A DNA stretch of 64,000 nt, from contig OX637296.1 in NCBI GenBank assembly GCA_951799445.1, positions 6,262,001 to 6,326,000 on the forward strand. The letters are read 5' to 3'. Below the pieces are notes generated by a model, which saw only the letters and a list, made by a program, of their open reading frames with translations, was not told where the DNA came from and searched no databases. Below, piece by piece: positions 12,812 to 33,487 of this stretch (the stretch's first letter is position 1; the number at the start of each line of letters is the position of its first letter). This stretch comes from Pseudisothecium myosuroides. Taxonomy: Eukaryota > Streptophyta > Bryopsida > Hypnales > Lembophyllaceae. The translations under genes and the position numbers were made by a program.

Positions 12812-14150
12812 ATATTCCACTTAGGTAGTTGCTTTTAGTTTGATATCAAGGCAAACCTCTTCCTAAAATGTACTTTTTGCGTACTGATATAAGGTTGAAC
12901 CACCCATTCCTAATCACTTAAGTAATTTCAGCACAAATGAGGAGTAATGTGAGGCAGAGGAAATTTTTCTCTTGTAGAGAAATAAGAAATATTGGGACTC
13001 TAAATTTTTTGTCATACTATCCCCAAAATTGAAATTACCATGATTTCCGGGAGCCAAAAAGTGTTCTGAATCCATTACCAATCACTAGAGTCTTCTAAAT
13101 CCAATCATAGCCAAAACTACTTTCCCATTCAATATTTTAAGACACTTTGGGACATGTGTCATGACCTTATTAGTTCCAACCTTGAAAAAGAAAAAGAAAG
13201 CAGTCTAACTTTCTAAGCCTTGATTGGAAATAGAACACCCTACAGGTTGGGAAATGGCTCCTAGTTGGTAATGGGTGATCCGACCTTAGCGATGAAAGCA
13301 TTATCAAACTCACTGAAAACAATTCCGACTCTAGCTAGAATACATGAAATTTCATTTCGGATTCCGATCATGCATAGAAGATCATCCTTATTAACCCTGG
13401 AGCGCCGCGGGCACCATTCCGTGGCGCTTGAACGACAATACTGTACACTGGAAAGAGTACAAAAACAAATTTTCATCCTCTTTTTCCTTCTTGACCTTTC
13501 GTGTTGGGTTATGAAGAGTATCCAATTGAGTTTGTAGTCTTGCTAGTGTTTGTCTTCACTTAAATGAGAAGTTATTAAAAAAAACGGATCATCAAATATG
13601 CTATTTTAGTGTATTTTGGGAAGTTGTAGATCCTTGCTCTAAATCTGAAATTTTTTCACGAAAATGATATTTTTTGAGTTTGAGCCCAACTAACAAAATG
13701 AAGTTCATCTACTCTAGTTTCTACTCCAATTTGAATTTTGAAAAAAATCCTATTTTATTGCAATTTGAACTTTGGGTGTATTTTCAATGTCTATTATTTT
13801 CTAATTATAGAATGACACGGAAATTGAGTTTACACCATGATGTTTGTCATTGTAATATACACACATGGTGAAATTTTCAGATTTTTTGAAATAATTTTCT
13901 ATTAAATATGATTTTTCTTCACTTTTTCTTCAAAAATTCTCAAAAAAATCAATTTTCCACAAAAAATTCTAAATTTTTTCTGAAGTAAAGAAGATATGTA
14001 GTTTCATCTCTGAAAAATAAATATAAAATTTTTCATACAAATTTAGTTGCAAAATGGTAGCAAGTTGAGTGATGGACAGTGAGGTTTGAAACCAATGGTC
14101 ATGGGTCCGTCATTTAGGGGTTAATGTCTTCTGGCTCTCCGTGCCTTGCT
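12812..14150. other. unassigned; partial TTAA-element end
   Basis: A CATTTAGGGG end followed by TTAA (14121-14124) marks the right end of a TTAA-type element whose left end I could not place. The 13261-13537 stretch is open on both strands with gene-like composition but is not recognised. Confidence 0.35.
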
Positions 14151-14189
14151 ACAGCATTGTCTTTTTTGCATTGAAACTCTAACTTTCAG

Positions 14190-14639
14190 GTGTGTCAAAA
14201 AAAGAAGAGACGGGAGATGACAGCACCTGACATAGGGCATGTCAACATTTCCCAGTTCGAATCATGCAAAATTATCCAGCGGCCCCCAGATGAAGCTTCC
14301 GACCAAGCTTCATCGTTGCATCGAGGAACAGACGCAACAATTTCATCAGTGCGGCGGAAGCGACAACTTAAAACTGACCTGGAAACGACGCGGTACTCTA
14401 TGAGTGCGCCATGTGCTCTTCCGTCACAGGGCACTGAATTACTGCAGGCTCGCCTTTCGACCTTTTCTCAGAATTCAGATCGGAGCGCCTGCATGCCAGG
14501 GTTCCGTTTTATTTCATTTTGGGGGGCAGTGCAGAAAGCCAAAGATCTTTCTGCAATTCTGCAGTTCTTCACTCATAGAAGCACTTTTCATGAAGCTTTT
14601 GTCGCCCATGTGTGCCTTCATTCATCCAAATCGGAATGA
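14190..14639 (+). other. possible exon of an unknown gene
   Basis: An open frame of about 149 codons follows a good splice-acceptor-like sequence (CTAACTTTCAG, ending 14189). It starts with a basic cluster (KKKRR) and is rich in Ser, Arg and Gln. I do not recognise the product and cannot place a matching donor or start exon. The surrounding 14.15-15.83 kb lacks the repeats that fill the rest of this side of the window. It may be a low-copy gene, a UTR or a captured fragment. Confidence 0.25.
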
Positions 14640-16952
14640 AATATTCAGTTCAGTTCAGTTCTGCAGGCAAAGAGTTTTTAGATATTTAGTGATTTCATCC
14701 ATTGCTGAGGGAGACTACATTGCTAGATATTTCATCAGAACAATTTGTATCGCTCAACAGAATCCCTGCTTCTTGGCTGTAACTTCCTGTACACTGCCGA
14801 ATTCTTTTTCTCTCTCCCACAATGCAGATCGTCGATCGACACTTGGAGGGTGGACGATGTTGCAATTACCAAATTAAAGCGTGGACTTCTTAGAAACCGT
14901 AATCATCACTTGCATTACAATTTGCTTTAATTAACCTTGACACAAATTTGGTGTGCAAGAAAGCCGTTCATGACATGCATTGGAGAAGAGCTTGCGTCAT
15001 GGAAAGTTGGAAACCAGTTTTGAAGGTTCTTCTAGAATCCAAACAGGATGAGGATCTCTGATCCTTGACGTCATTTGCTTTTGTGAATCTGTGAGTTGCT
15101 GAGAATTTTCGTCTTCAGGAGTTGACTTTGCTCTTTTTCTAATTCACGCTAATTCATGTGATTCATCGTCATTGGCGTTTATTCTTAGCGCCAACATTGA
15201 GAAAGTCGCTCTGGAATTTAGGATTTGTAGATTTATGTTTCCAGGAACCCGCCTCAAAAATTGTCAGTTTGTGTAAAACTGTCATTATACGCCCAGACGT
15301 GTTCAAAATGCACGCAGTATTTATGGAGTTTGGTGCCGTTGGACATTATAGTGTTGCATGGAAAGCTTCAATAAGGAAGTACTTTAGAATCATCACGAAG
15401 GCGCTTCAAAAGTTAAAACCCTGTTCAGTCTTGAAACTCCTGATTACCGTATTTGAATGCGAATTTCATGTAAAATATCAGTGTGATCTGATGAGAGTAC
15501 ACAGTTAGGGTTTTAAATTTGACGAAAACCTATTTGCATTATTTTCCGTATTCGGTTTATAAAATATTTGGAACAAGAGTGAAGAAAGCTCATTGCATTA
15601 TGTTTCAAATTTTCGTTGGATTGGCTGCGATCGTGACGGTGCTTTTGCAATCACCGATGTGACAGTGAATGCATTTCTAGAGTTTCGGAGGACTGAGGTC
15701 TGGCAATCACCTCAAGGAGGGAACAGCTTCATGGGAAGACAACAAAGTTGTGAACTGGAACACTTGCCATGGGAGCTCAGAAGCGGCAGTTGGAAAAGAG
15801 TGTCAATTTGACTTGGATAAGGCATGTTTATAAATTTGACTATGCTTGTAGTATTGATTTCATTCGGAAATTTCTCCTAAGATTAACCTTCTAGGTTGTG
15901 GCACATCACCACCATAAGCATGCAAAAGAAAATGGTAAAAATTTATTGTGCATTGCCATTTAATTTTTAAAAAAAATACAAGTATTTACAGTATGTCAAT
16001 TTTGAAGGCATAAAGAATTTGTGACAAATTTTCAGAAGTCAATATTTGTTGATGCATACAAGGAAAAGATTTCCATTGAATCAAATCATTGCCGAATAAA
16101 ATTTGAATTGAAAGATTTTTTTACCATTAGTTGTCTTACTCAAAACTACCACCTCAACAGTACTGTAACTAGACCCATTAATTCTCCAAAATGGTTTCTA
16201 ATGCCACCTTGTTGTTCACTTTTACTCTTCACCATTTCAGGCATTTTGCTTGTTCATTTTTCATCTCCAAATACATAGAGGTCAACATTACTTGGAATAA
16301 ATTTGAAGTGTATTATGATTTATTCTATTACTACATTGATACTAATTTCCCAAAATCTCACTATTTTGAATTAGCGCAATTTTAAATAAGTAATTTTCAC
16401 AATAATAATTTTGTGGCACACTAATTTTGTGTCCTTAGTAGGAGTACAAATTAATTTAGTTACCTTAGAATGAATTTCTCGCTTTAAATTTATGAGACAT
16501 TGCCAAAGCAAACAATTTGTTTACTAAAGGTAGTAACACCCTTTAGAAACTCCTCTATTTATATATGATTTCAAAAAATAAAAGGTCTTCAAAGTCGGCT
16601 CAATGATCCAATTATGACAAAGTGCTCTCTCAAACCTTCAATTTTCAACTCAAGTTTTCAAAAGTGACCACTGGGGCTTAAGAGATTCTTTGAGGCAACC
16701 AATGAGAGTTGAAGCATGTTGTATTTCAAGGATGTTAGATTAAAGATAGTCTAGTGTCAATAATAGGTGATCCTATGATCTCAACTTTGAAAATCTTTAG
16801 TTTATTCATACAATTTAGGAAAATTTTCAAACCAATTGCTCTATTTCACTTTTGTTTTCAACCACTAATACCTTGTAAGGGGTTTTATCCTGCAAAATTG
16901 TGTTCACAAACAAGAGTCTGTTTTAAGTGAGTATACCTTAGGAAAATATCAA
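14640..16952. other. low-repeat spacer and 3' flank of the IDH gene
   Basis: Short open frames at 15158-15508 and 15593-15811 (plus strand) show no recognisable family. From about 15.9 kb the sequence becomes AT-rich and probably includes the 3' untranslated region of the minus-strand IDH gene. Confidence 0.3.
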
Positions 16953-22355
<5,403 letters not shown>

Positions 22356-22925
22356 GCTTGCAGTTGCAGTGCAGTAGGGGTGTCGAGCCTCACACTTCGC
22401 AACAAGAATCTCCAATTGTGTCACTTTGGTGGGGATCTTGAACAAACAAACCCTCAATGTATGTTAGTGCCACCAAAGGATTGGCGTTATTGTTTCCCTA
22501 TCCAAATTGGGCCCAACGCAATGCTACTTTCTCCAAAAGAAGTCTCACAAGTCTCACATTGTAACACCCCTCTTCACTTCAAAATCACCAAATTTTCACG
22601 AGTCATTCCACCCGGTTGATCGTTTTATCAGAAGACAAATGCTTGCAGCCCAAAGCTCAAGCAAGAAAATAGGGTTGCAACCTTCAGCTTGGAACTGCAA
22701 TGCTTGCAGGACTGAATGGAGGCTGTCGTTTGTTTCTGCTTCTTTTGTTGTGGGTTTTCGCTGTTGTTTGTTTTGTCTGCGACCTGCTAACCAACTTACC
22801 AACTGACGACTTGAAACCCGGAGTCCGGACATGACCGTTTCGAATGGAATCTGATGTTTCGTTGGGTGGGACGTTAGGGTTTCAGGCAGAGCAGGGTGTG
22901 CGTTCCTGCTGTAATGTAATGTTCA
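22356..22925 (-). promoter_or_regulatory. 5' leader and promoter region of the IDH gene (inferred)
   Basis: A less AT-rich stretch lies directly upstream of the IDH start and is bounded by a TTAA element at 22926. No clear TATA box was identified. Minus-strand open frames here could be upstream ORFs in the leader. Confidence 0.4.
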
Positions 22926-22929
22926 TTAA

Positions 22930-23901
22930 CCCCTCAACGCCCAAGAGGCCCCAAAAAGGCCTCACAGAGTTTCAAGTCCAATTCAAAGTGCTGTAACTTT
23001 TGCATCCGATGTCCAAATTCAATAAAACTTGTCGGGAAATTTGTGCTCTTTCTTCTAGTTTATGTGTTAAAATTTTCAGATCAATCCAAAATGTATTGAT
23101 GTCTTGGAAGCCAGTCGAAGTTCATAGATTCAATTTGAGTTCACCAAATTGCATTTGAAGGCTGCAACTTCGGGGGCTTATATCTCCTTCATCTAATTTT
23201 TGTTTCTAGTAAAATTTGTTGGGTTATGTTCAACTTGAAGTCTAGTTATTGTGGTAAAATTTCCACGACAATCCAAGTTGTTTTGAATTTTTGGGAGCAA
23301 TTCGAAGTTCAAAGTCCAGACATTTTTAGATTACAGTGAACTTCGGCGGCTTGTTTCTTCTTCATACAATGTTTGATTTCAATAATTTTTTTGGGTAAAG
23401 TTGCGCATACTAGTCTAGTTTGTGTGTCTAAAATTTCATACCAATCCAAGAAGTTATGAGTGACTGAGAAGCATTTTAGTAGAAGGAGGTTCAGCCCTAG
23501 ATGTGTTTTTTGCAACTGTTTTTGCTATTTTTTTGACATTTCAAAGCCATTTTGCAGACATAATGAGGCACTTCAATTATGTTTTTTTTCCACCAATGTG
23601 TTTGTATGGTGGTTTTGAATCACTTGATAGTGTACAGTTTTTCTATTTGAGTAGGTTTAGAAATCAAATTTCACCTCCAAATGTGTTTCTAGGAAAATTT
23701 CAGCATCTTTTTTCTACACTAAAACATTATAATCTTGCAATCTACACGGTCAAATGACTCCAAATTTGATTCACGCCATCTACAACATGTACACTACAGG
23801 ATTGTACAATTGAGATTTTTATACCTTACTAACATTTTGAACTATATCACTTAAAAAACAATGATGTTTTTAAACTCAAAAAGGCCTTGGGCCTTGAGGG
23901 G
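22930..23901. mobile_element. 972-bp TTAA-bounded element
   Basis: TTAA is at 22926-22929 and 23902-23905. The ends CCCCTCAACGCCCAAGAGGCC and (inverted) CCCCTCAAGGCCCAAGGCC are good terminal repeats. It is non-coding. It sits about 570 bp upstream of the IDH start codon. Confidence 0.75.
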
Positions 23902-23905
23902 TTAA

Positions 23906-26670
<2,765 letters not shown>

Positions 26671-27648
26671 TTATACATGAAACAAATTATAACCATTGCC
26701 TATTGGCGGACCATCATTGTATAGGGATATTTGGAGAATTTGCGCAAATGATCTAGCTTCACCATCGCCTTTTGCTCCTACACAATCTTCCAAATGGTCA
26801 ACGACACCACCTAAGTGGATAATCATTACAATGACAAATTTCATATTGTTATTTTCAAATCTAATAGTAATAAGTTTAACCTTGTTGGAAGATTTGTAAC
26901 ATTGAATGCAAACAACATATTCAACCTTGCTACAAAGATTTTTTTTAAAATTCATGCCTTATTCAATAAATGTGGAAAATATAAATGAAGAAAGCATACA
27001 GCATGAAAAACATGCATTGAATTGGCAAAATCTATGTAATGTATTCATATCTTCTTACCTGCTTTCTCCATGGTCTTTTGAATCCAGTGTACCCCACTAT
27101 GTACAATCGATTCAAGCTCACCACCAAGAGTGCTTTGTTTTGTCAGTAAGACAATGGTTGTAATTCCACATCAACTTTCCTCCAAATGTCAGTGATTACA
27201 TCACATGAATATAAAGTTGACCACAATGATTGCAATTGAGCATAAGTGACCACTTTGGTGAGCAAATTGTAAGAAACTCCATTCTTGAAGACGCTTGACA
27301 ATCCCGTTGACAATACACGGTACCCACCTAAAACAAGATCCTCCTTGAGCTTCTTCCATTTTGAAGTTATAGATTCAAAGAGAAAGACTTGAGGTCCTTG
27401 CATGTAGTTTGAATGATGGTAATGATTTGATAAGATTTCTTTACATTGTCCACTGACATGACCACAATTGTTTGAAAGTATGAAGAACAAATTTTAGGCT
27501 CTGGAATTTTATGGAAATTCTTGTCTACAAGGTTGTAAACAATGTACAGTTGAGGTGAAGATATTGAAGAACTTGTTGAGTACATAGTATAAATTAATGA
27601 ACCCCCCCCTTTGCTGTCAATGTATATTTGTACCATTCTGGATGCCAA
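26671..27648 (-). pseudogene. broken F-box/kelch-repeat-like gene, C-terminal half
   Basis: Read on the minus strand, consecutive frames give a kelch-like series: IVYNLVDKNFHKIPEP (27367-27648), then FESITSKWKKL, GVSYNLL and CDVITDIWRKVDVELQPL (27143-27490), then a degenerate tail (26671-26955). The pattern 'conserved Trp, Asp-Val/Ile start, VYN...F..IP' fits plant F-box/kelch proteins, which serve as substrate adaptors in SCF ubiquitin ligases. The reading frame changes between segments and no F-box or start is visible, so this is probably a relic. A related relic lies at 48947-49593. Confidence 0.5.
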
Positions 27649-27959
27649 AAGAAGTTATCATTTGAAGGTTGTAAGAAAGGAGTTGGAGAGTAGATTGGAC
27701 CTTTTATCTTCTGCATCTAATATGGTCTAATTGATGATTGAGATCCTCTCCAATGCTATAAAGTTTCTTACCAATTTTGGCAAGACGAGGATGGAGGATG
27801 ACGTCCAAGACATACGAATGCGGTGAGAAGCAAATCTAGGTTGGGAGATGAGATGGTTCTAAGCTTTGCAAACAGTAGGTAGAAGTGGCAAAGGACATGT
27901 AGTAGGAGGCATGCCAACACATTCTCCAACACTTCCAAAGCAAGCAAATTCTTCTACAA

Positions 27960-28679
27960 GGTGATTGCAAGAAACACTTGCGGATTTTGTTGTGTTTTAC
28001 AATACTCATGCTTTTTTTTTTCTGGAGTACTTTAAAATTAGAATTTTTTTATTTTTTTATTTTAAAAAATATGGTAAATATATACACCTATAAAATGAAG
28101 GTAACCACCAAAGGATAATCATAGAAAAATTCTCTAAGTAGGAAAACTAGAAAAATGCCAAATCTCAAGAAAAAATATATTTTGATGTTTTAATTAGTAT
28201 AAAATAGGAAAAAAATTAAATAAAGAAAATAAAAATTGGACATTTGTAACAACTTTATGTACATGGTCATTCACCAAAAAATTGCCAAATAATTTTTTAT
28301 ATGTTTCAAAAAGCAAGGAAAAAGAGGCCTACTTTGTGGACTTATACAAGACATATGATTAACTATTTAAAAAAATACTTTAAGCAATAGCGAAAAGTAT
28401 ATTAGAAGACCATCCCCTCCAAATTTTAGCTCTAAATTTGTTTCTTTGTGTACTACTTTGTTAAAAAAAAAATTGGCAAGTGTGATTTAAAATTGGGGGC
28501 TATTTTTGGATAGTAAAACATTTTTTAAAATTTCAAAAAATTTATATAAGGCATAAAATAATTATGAATACTTTGCCTGTGATTTTTGAGTCATTTGAAG
28601 AATACAAAAGTTATGGCCAAAAAACAAATCAACACGCACGATGTGATGTAAAATGGTATAGGTATTTCTTGCAATCACC
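27960..28679. mobile_element. GGTGATTGC-family element, copy C, with 6-bp target duplication
   Basis: GGTGATTGCAAGAAACAC at the left and its inverse (TTTCTTGCAATCACC) at the right bound 720 bp. CTACAA lies immediately outside both ends (27954-27959, 28680-28685). There is no ORF of note. This is the cleanest copy for defining the family's ends and target duplication. Confidence 0.8.
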
Positions 28680-28685
28680 CTACAA

Positions 28686-29081
28686 AACTCTCTTTTACTT
28701 ATGAAGTTGAATTCTTTGAATGTAGGGAATGTTGGATTTTGTGACTAAGCTCACCAAGCATAATTGTAACCTTCCTTGCTTTGGCGCATGCTCAATGCCT
28801 TTGGCGCCACTCCATTGTTGATGTTCTGTCAATGATTCAAAATGTAAAACCAAACTTAAAATAGGAAGTCCAAGAGCTTTGTTGCAATTTCAATCATCAA
28901 TACTTTAGCTAAGCATTTCAGGAATTTCAACATTCAAATGAAATCCCAAACTAAAGCCAAATCAAACATTTGTGTGTGCATCATACATGCCAAATTGCAT
29001 CAAATAAAGTGTTCCCCTGACTAGATGAATACAATTTACATAGATATGTACCTTGAGATTGCTGCGTGTGAAGTAGGTCTT
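28686..29081. other. unassigned spacer
   Basis: No feature recognised. Confidence 0.4.
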
Positions 29082-29085
29082 TTAA

Positions 29086-29301
29086 CCCTTGAACGTCAAC
29101 GCAACCATTCTATGGATGACAGAGAATCAAACTGTGTATGATAGAAATGCAACTATTCATCCTTGAAATTTGTTGTGAAAAGGGAAGATCTTCTACAATA
29201 GCTTGACTTCCAATGAGCGCTTTTGCAATTTTTTAAAGCCAATGATTCACACAGTAATGCAAAAGGATGATTTCGAGGGTCACCCCTTCGTCCTTTAAGG
29301 G
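29086..29301. mobile_element. 216-bp TTAA-bounded MITE
   Basis: TTAA is at 29082-29085 and 29302-29305. The ends are CCCTTGAACGTC and (inverted) CCCTTAAAGGACG. It is the smallest complete TTAA element in the window. Confidence 0.7.
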
Positions 29302-29305
29302 TTAA

Positions 29306-32300
29306 TATAGTTCTCTTTACTCTTTTTTTATCTTCATAACAGCAGACAATGTCAATTGTTGTGATTGTGCAACAATTACTGTTGAACTTCCTTCTATTTT
29401 TTCTTTTGTTTTGGATTTCGCTAAAGAGTGAGTATCTGCTGCTGTCAATGAGATTGTATTAACAAATGAAATGGGTAATAATTTGAGGTTGGCCATATCA
29501 TGCAGATTCCTTCTCTCGCTCAGCAATCCAGGAACTTCAGTTGGCATTCAAAAGCACTACAATTGATAGGTAAGCTGTGTAACGCCCTCCTTCAAACTTG
29601 CGTTTGCTCACAAATGTAATGCACGGTGACAATAGTTTAGGTCTACGTTCGGTGTGGATGGGAATCATATGCTGTTGATCAATTTGATGCCAGGATGAAA
29701 TTCTGGTCGTGGGTTCTGACGTTTAGCTTGGTCTTGCTGCGTTTCTAGCTAACACAATTTTCCATTTTTCTAATTGCATTTTTCCTGGTACTGTGATTGT
29801 TGAGATAATGCCATGTTTTTGTATTTTGTACTCTTGCTGTTGGATACTGGAAAATCAGAATTGAATTGATAGCATTCTGTGAATTGAGCAGCAAAATGTG
29901 ATAATACCACCATAGTATCTTTGATGTGGATGTAGGTGTGAGGAAGAGCACTGCGGAGATCTTTGTCTGGGTTACAAATAAGTCCAAAGCAGAATCTAGC
30001 TTAGGTCATGTCTCACTAGTAGTACAGAAGGCTGATATTGCATTAGTTTTTGTAGTATTCTTTCAATGATTGTCACGAATCCTATTAACGATTTTGCAAT
30101 GGTTTACCAGAACTCTATGCAATGTATTCAAAACTACTTGAGATTGCAATAGTTTTGGCAATAGGTTTAGGCATAGGTATGAATTGGTTCCGTGCTTAAG
30201 ACTTTGCGCATCAAGTTTGCAATGTTCCCAAGAGACCATAAGCTTTGAGCAAAGTACTAAACCCCTACCAAACCACTGTGAGAATAATTGATGATGTGTT
30301 GCAACTACCACAAACTGTTTTAGAGAGTCTGTCAATTGCTTCTTTCTCATGGAGGCCTGTATGTCTTGTGAATCCAACATCCTTCACCTGATAATAACCG
30401 ATATTTATTAAATGGCAATATTCCACAATTTTGGCACTTTCACGTTTAGACCATGAGATCTGAAATCTATATCTGTCCTTGAAATGATTGGAAAAATGAC
30501 TTATGAAATATGGCCATTTTAACAAAATTTCCCATTAATGAATTTCTTTTCTTTCCTGACCACTTTGTGTGTTGCGGTAGATGTATTAATTGAATGAAAT
30601 TCCTCCTGCTAAGACTGCTGTAAACCTCGTGATTACCAAATCTTGCTGGTTTTTCATATGGAGAGGTTCGTTGTTAGATTCTGCTCACTTTCTGGAGTCT
30701 TGATCGTAAATGGACTGAAGTTTTTTCTCTCGTCCCTTTGAAACAACGGTGTAACCTAATTCTGATTCTTTGAGGCTTTTTTGGTAGACCCTTGAAGTCA
30801 TTCGTATAGTGGAACTATGAGAATGCAGGCTATGGGAGGTGGACTCATTGCAGAGTTTCATCCTCGGGACAAAGTCTCTTGGAATCGAGAATGCTCTGCC
30901 TTTTTCAGCAATTTTGGTAGTTTGTTAAGGATGACCAGAGCATAAAAGATGGTCAGGAATTGTAAATTATTCCTCAAACGAACAGACCCTGCCTGAGGGG
31001 CTAGGTTTTCAGAGAATCTTCAGGAAATTCCTCCAGTACTTAGCTACATATGAATTTCCTTGGTATCACACTCTTCATCTTCACAAGATGCATCTATCAA
31101 TCTAAGTCTTGGTTTTTGAATCATAATTTGAACTTGTAGTTTTTGCATTGAAAAGTTTGATAATTTTTTTAAAAGTGGCTTTGAGGTTGTCCATAGCCTT
31201 GAGGAGGACGGAAGCTCATCATTGATTGGTCATTTGAACAAGCTACATAATGCCCATATAAGAAAGATTCTGAAATTCAAGTTTGGGCAGCCCTCCAAGG
31301 ACCTCAAATGTTCTATAAGGGTTAACTTTGCATTGGTTGTAGATGATGCAAACTTGTTCAGGGCTTCATAACATGCATGGGAAGAAATGAAATACTTTGA
31401 AAATGCATTTTTGGAACGGGTTAGCATGGAGGATAGATTTGAGGAATTCGGGAGCACAAAATGAGAGAAAATCCTTGAAGCACCGAAGAATCTGCCTTTA
31501 TGGCCAAGGGTATTACTCATATTCAAATCAGTGAACTAGGTACGTTTTGAGAGTGCGCTGATACTTCCCTGCCACGTGCACTGGAATTCTCAGTGTCGTG
31601 AAAGAAGACAGTGGGTCAAGCTCATCAAATGCGTCCCTTCCGGTGAGTTAGAATGGTTTTCCTATTCCATTGCAAGATTTTTCTTGGAGAGAATTCATTG
31701 GTTGGAACGCTGTTATCATAATGATCAAGTTTCCACATATTCTTGTTAGCGTTTCAAATAGCATTTTAGTGCCCCATGTTATGGGTTTTTATTTTTAAGT
31801 ACGTGTCTCAATTAGGAACCTCTACCTTAGAAGGTTGCTCTTCAACAGAGGAATTTCATACCACGTTCAGCAGACAGGATCGTTTTCGTATTATTTGATA
31901 GCAGATTGTTTTGTTGGATGGCTGCCGGTCAAGTTTAATTCTTTTCATTAGACTGTACTGTACCTTGTCGACTTGAGAGTTTATGGCGTTCTAGAGCCTT
32001 TCAAAACAAGTCCAGAGATCGACTTCAGTGTGAGGTATATACAGTATATCGTGTTCAACAGGACGGACTCTAGCAATTGCAGGATACACTGGCTTGACTG
32101 TAGTTACGTTGACTTAGTTCCTCACCTCTCAATTCCTTCGAATTCATCCGGCATATTGTATAACCTCTCCATTTGATCTAAGTGATTTCACAAGAACCTT
32201 GAATGTGCATTTGTATCATTATCACGACATCCCTGGGCTTTTCTTATTGCCCTATTTCTGGTTATTTGATTTGTCACTGGATGTTGAGGAGGCAGAGCAG

Positions 32301-33487
32301 GAGTACCTCTTGCAAGCAGAAATTGCTTCTCGTCCAGGGTCACATCCTCTTGCTGTAGGTTTTAATTTGCCTTCGGCGGTGAACATCTTTGCGATCAGAT
32401 TCCAGGGCGTTCTGAACATATCGCTCATCTTTTGAATCTTTCGGAAGCTATTCTCTTTTAGAATTAATGAGCATTTGTCAGAACATGCCACCATGTGTCG
32501 CTCGGCATCGATAATTCGTATCTAGGAATCCATTTCAAATATATAACGTCAAAGAATAATTACCACATACTGTAAGCACATGATGAGGATCCTGAGATCC
32601 TCTTACTGTACCTCATTTTATCTAGTGCCTGAGGTCTGTCTTAGAAGAAATTCTGCTATCAATTGGAGAGGCAATTGAGGGATTATTGACCTAATAAACC
32701 TTCTGTGCTTCCTGGTGCAAAGGTCTTCATCTTTTCAGCAACGGCTTTGAAAACTATGTTCTTGGTCCCATTGCCGTTTGGAAGGTACTGTCCAGTAAGC
32801 TTTTTTCTGCATTCAATCAGTGATACGTACATAGTGTATGTACTGTTGATTATCTGGCGGGCTTCAACCCAAGGAATATCATGATCTAGGTGAAAGCTTA
32901 CCATGGTGTTGTAGACCCATCTCAAAGAGCACAGTACGTTATCACAAAGAGATCTAGAGGGAGAGAATAAGAGAGGTCAAGTGTAGTGCTGGAATTGGAA
33001 TACTGCCCATCGGTCAATTGAATTACTTAATTTCTATGCCCCTGACTGCAGGCAGGCAAGCCAAGTAAGCAGTCAATTAATTAACAAATTCCAAGAATGC
33101 AAGAGGAATCTGAATTCCACAAGTCGCTATAGGTGTGTTGAAACTTGGTCAACCGATCGAAGCCAAGTTCACAACTGGAATTAATTGCAACAATGCAGAT
33201 CAATAGAATCACTTAAATTTCTTTGCACCTGCCTGCACGCAAGTCAAGCTAAGCAAGCACTGGATTTATTAACAATTTGCATGAATGCAAGATGGGTATG
33301 ATTACACAAGTCCCTGTCGATTGAAACTTCATCAAAGCCCCGATCGACGTACTGATATGCACAGTCTAGACTACATGCATCGAAAAGATACTATTTCTGT
33401 CTAGAGAGACTCGGCCTCACGCTCAAACCCCTGCTGAAACGTGATCATCCCAGCAGTCGAAGCATGCGCACGGCGGACCTGGAGCAA
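29306..33487. other. low-repeat block with exon-like frames, unassigned
   Basis: Minus-strand open frames at 29317-29547, 30063-30380, 31230-31526, 32252-32494 and 32683-32925 have protein-like composition, and a TTATCAG acceptor-like site precedes the second. None is recognised and no consistent gene model can be built by eye. A TTAA preceded by TATAAGGG (31322-31325) looks like one end of a TTAA element. 33000-33480 is probably the 3' flank of the next gene. Confidence 0.3.
32683..32925 (-). other. exon-like open frame, product unknown
   Basis: The 80-codon frame ends in TAA. It contains HLDHDIPWVEARQIINSTYT and IECRKKLTGQYLPNGNGTKN, with mixed polar and aromatic residues typical of a folded domain. 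I do not recognise the family. It could be a terminal exon whose upstream exons I cannot place. Confidence 0.3.
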
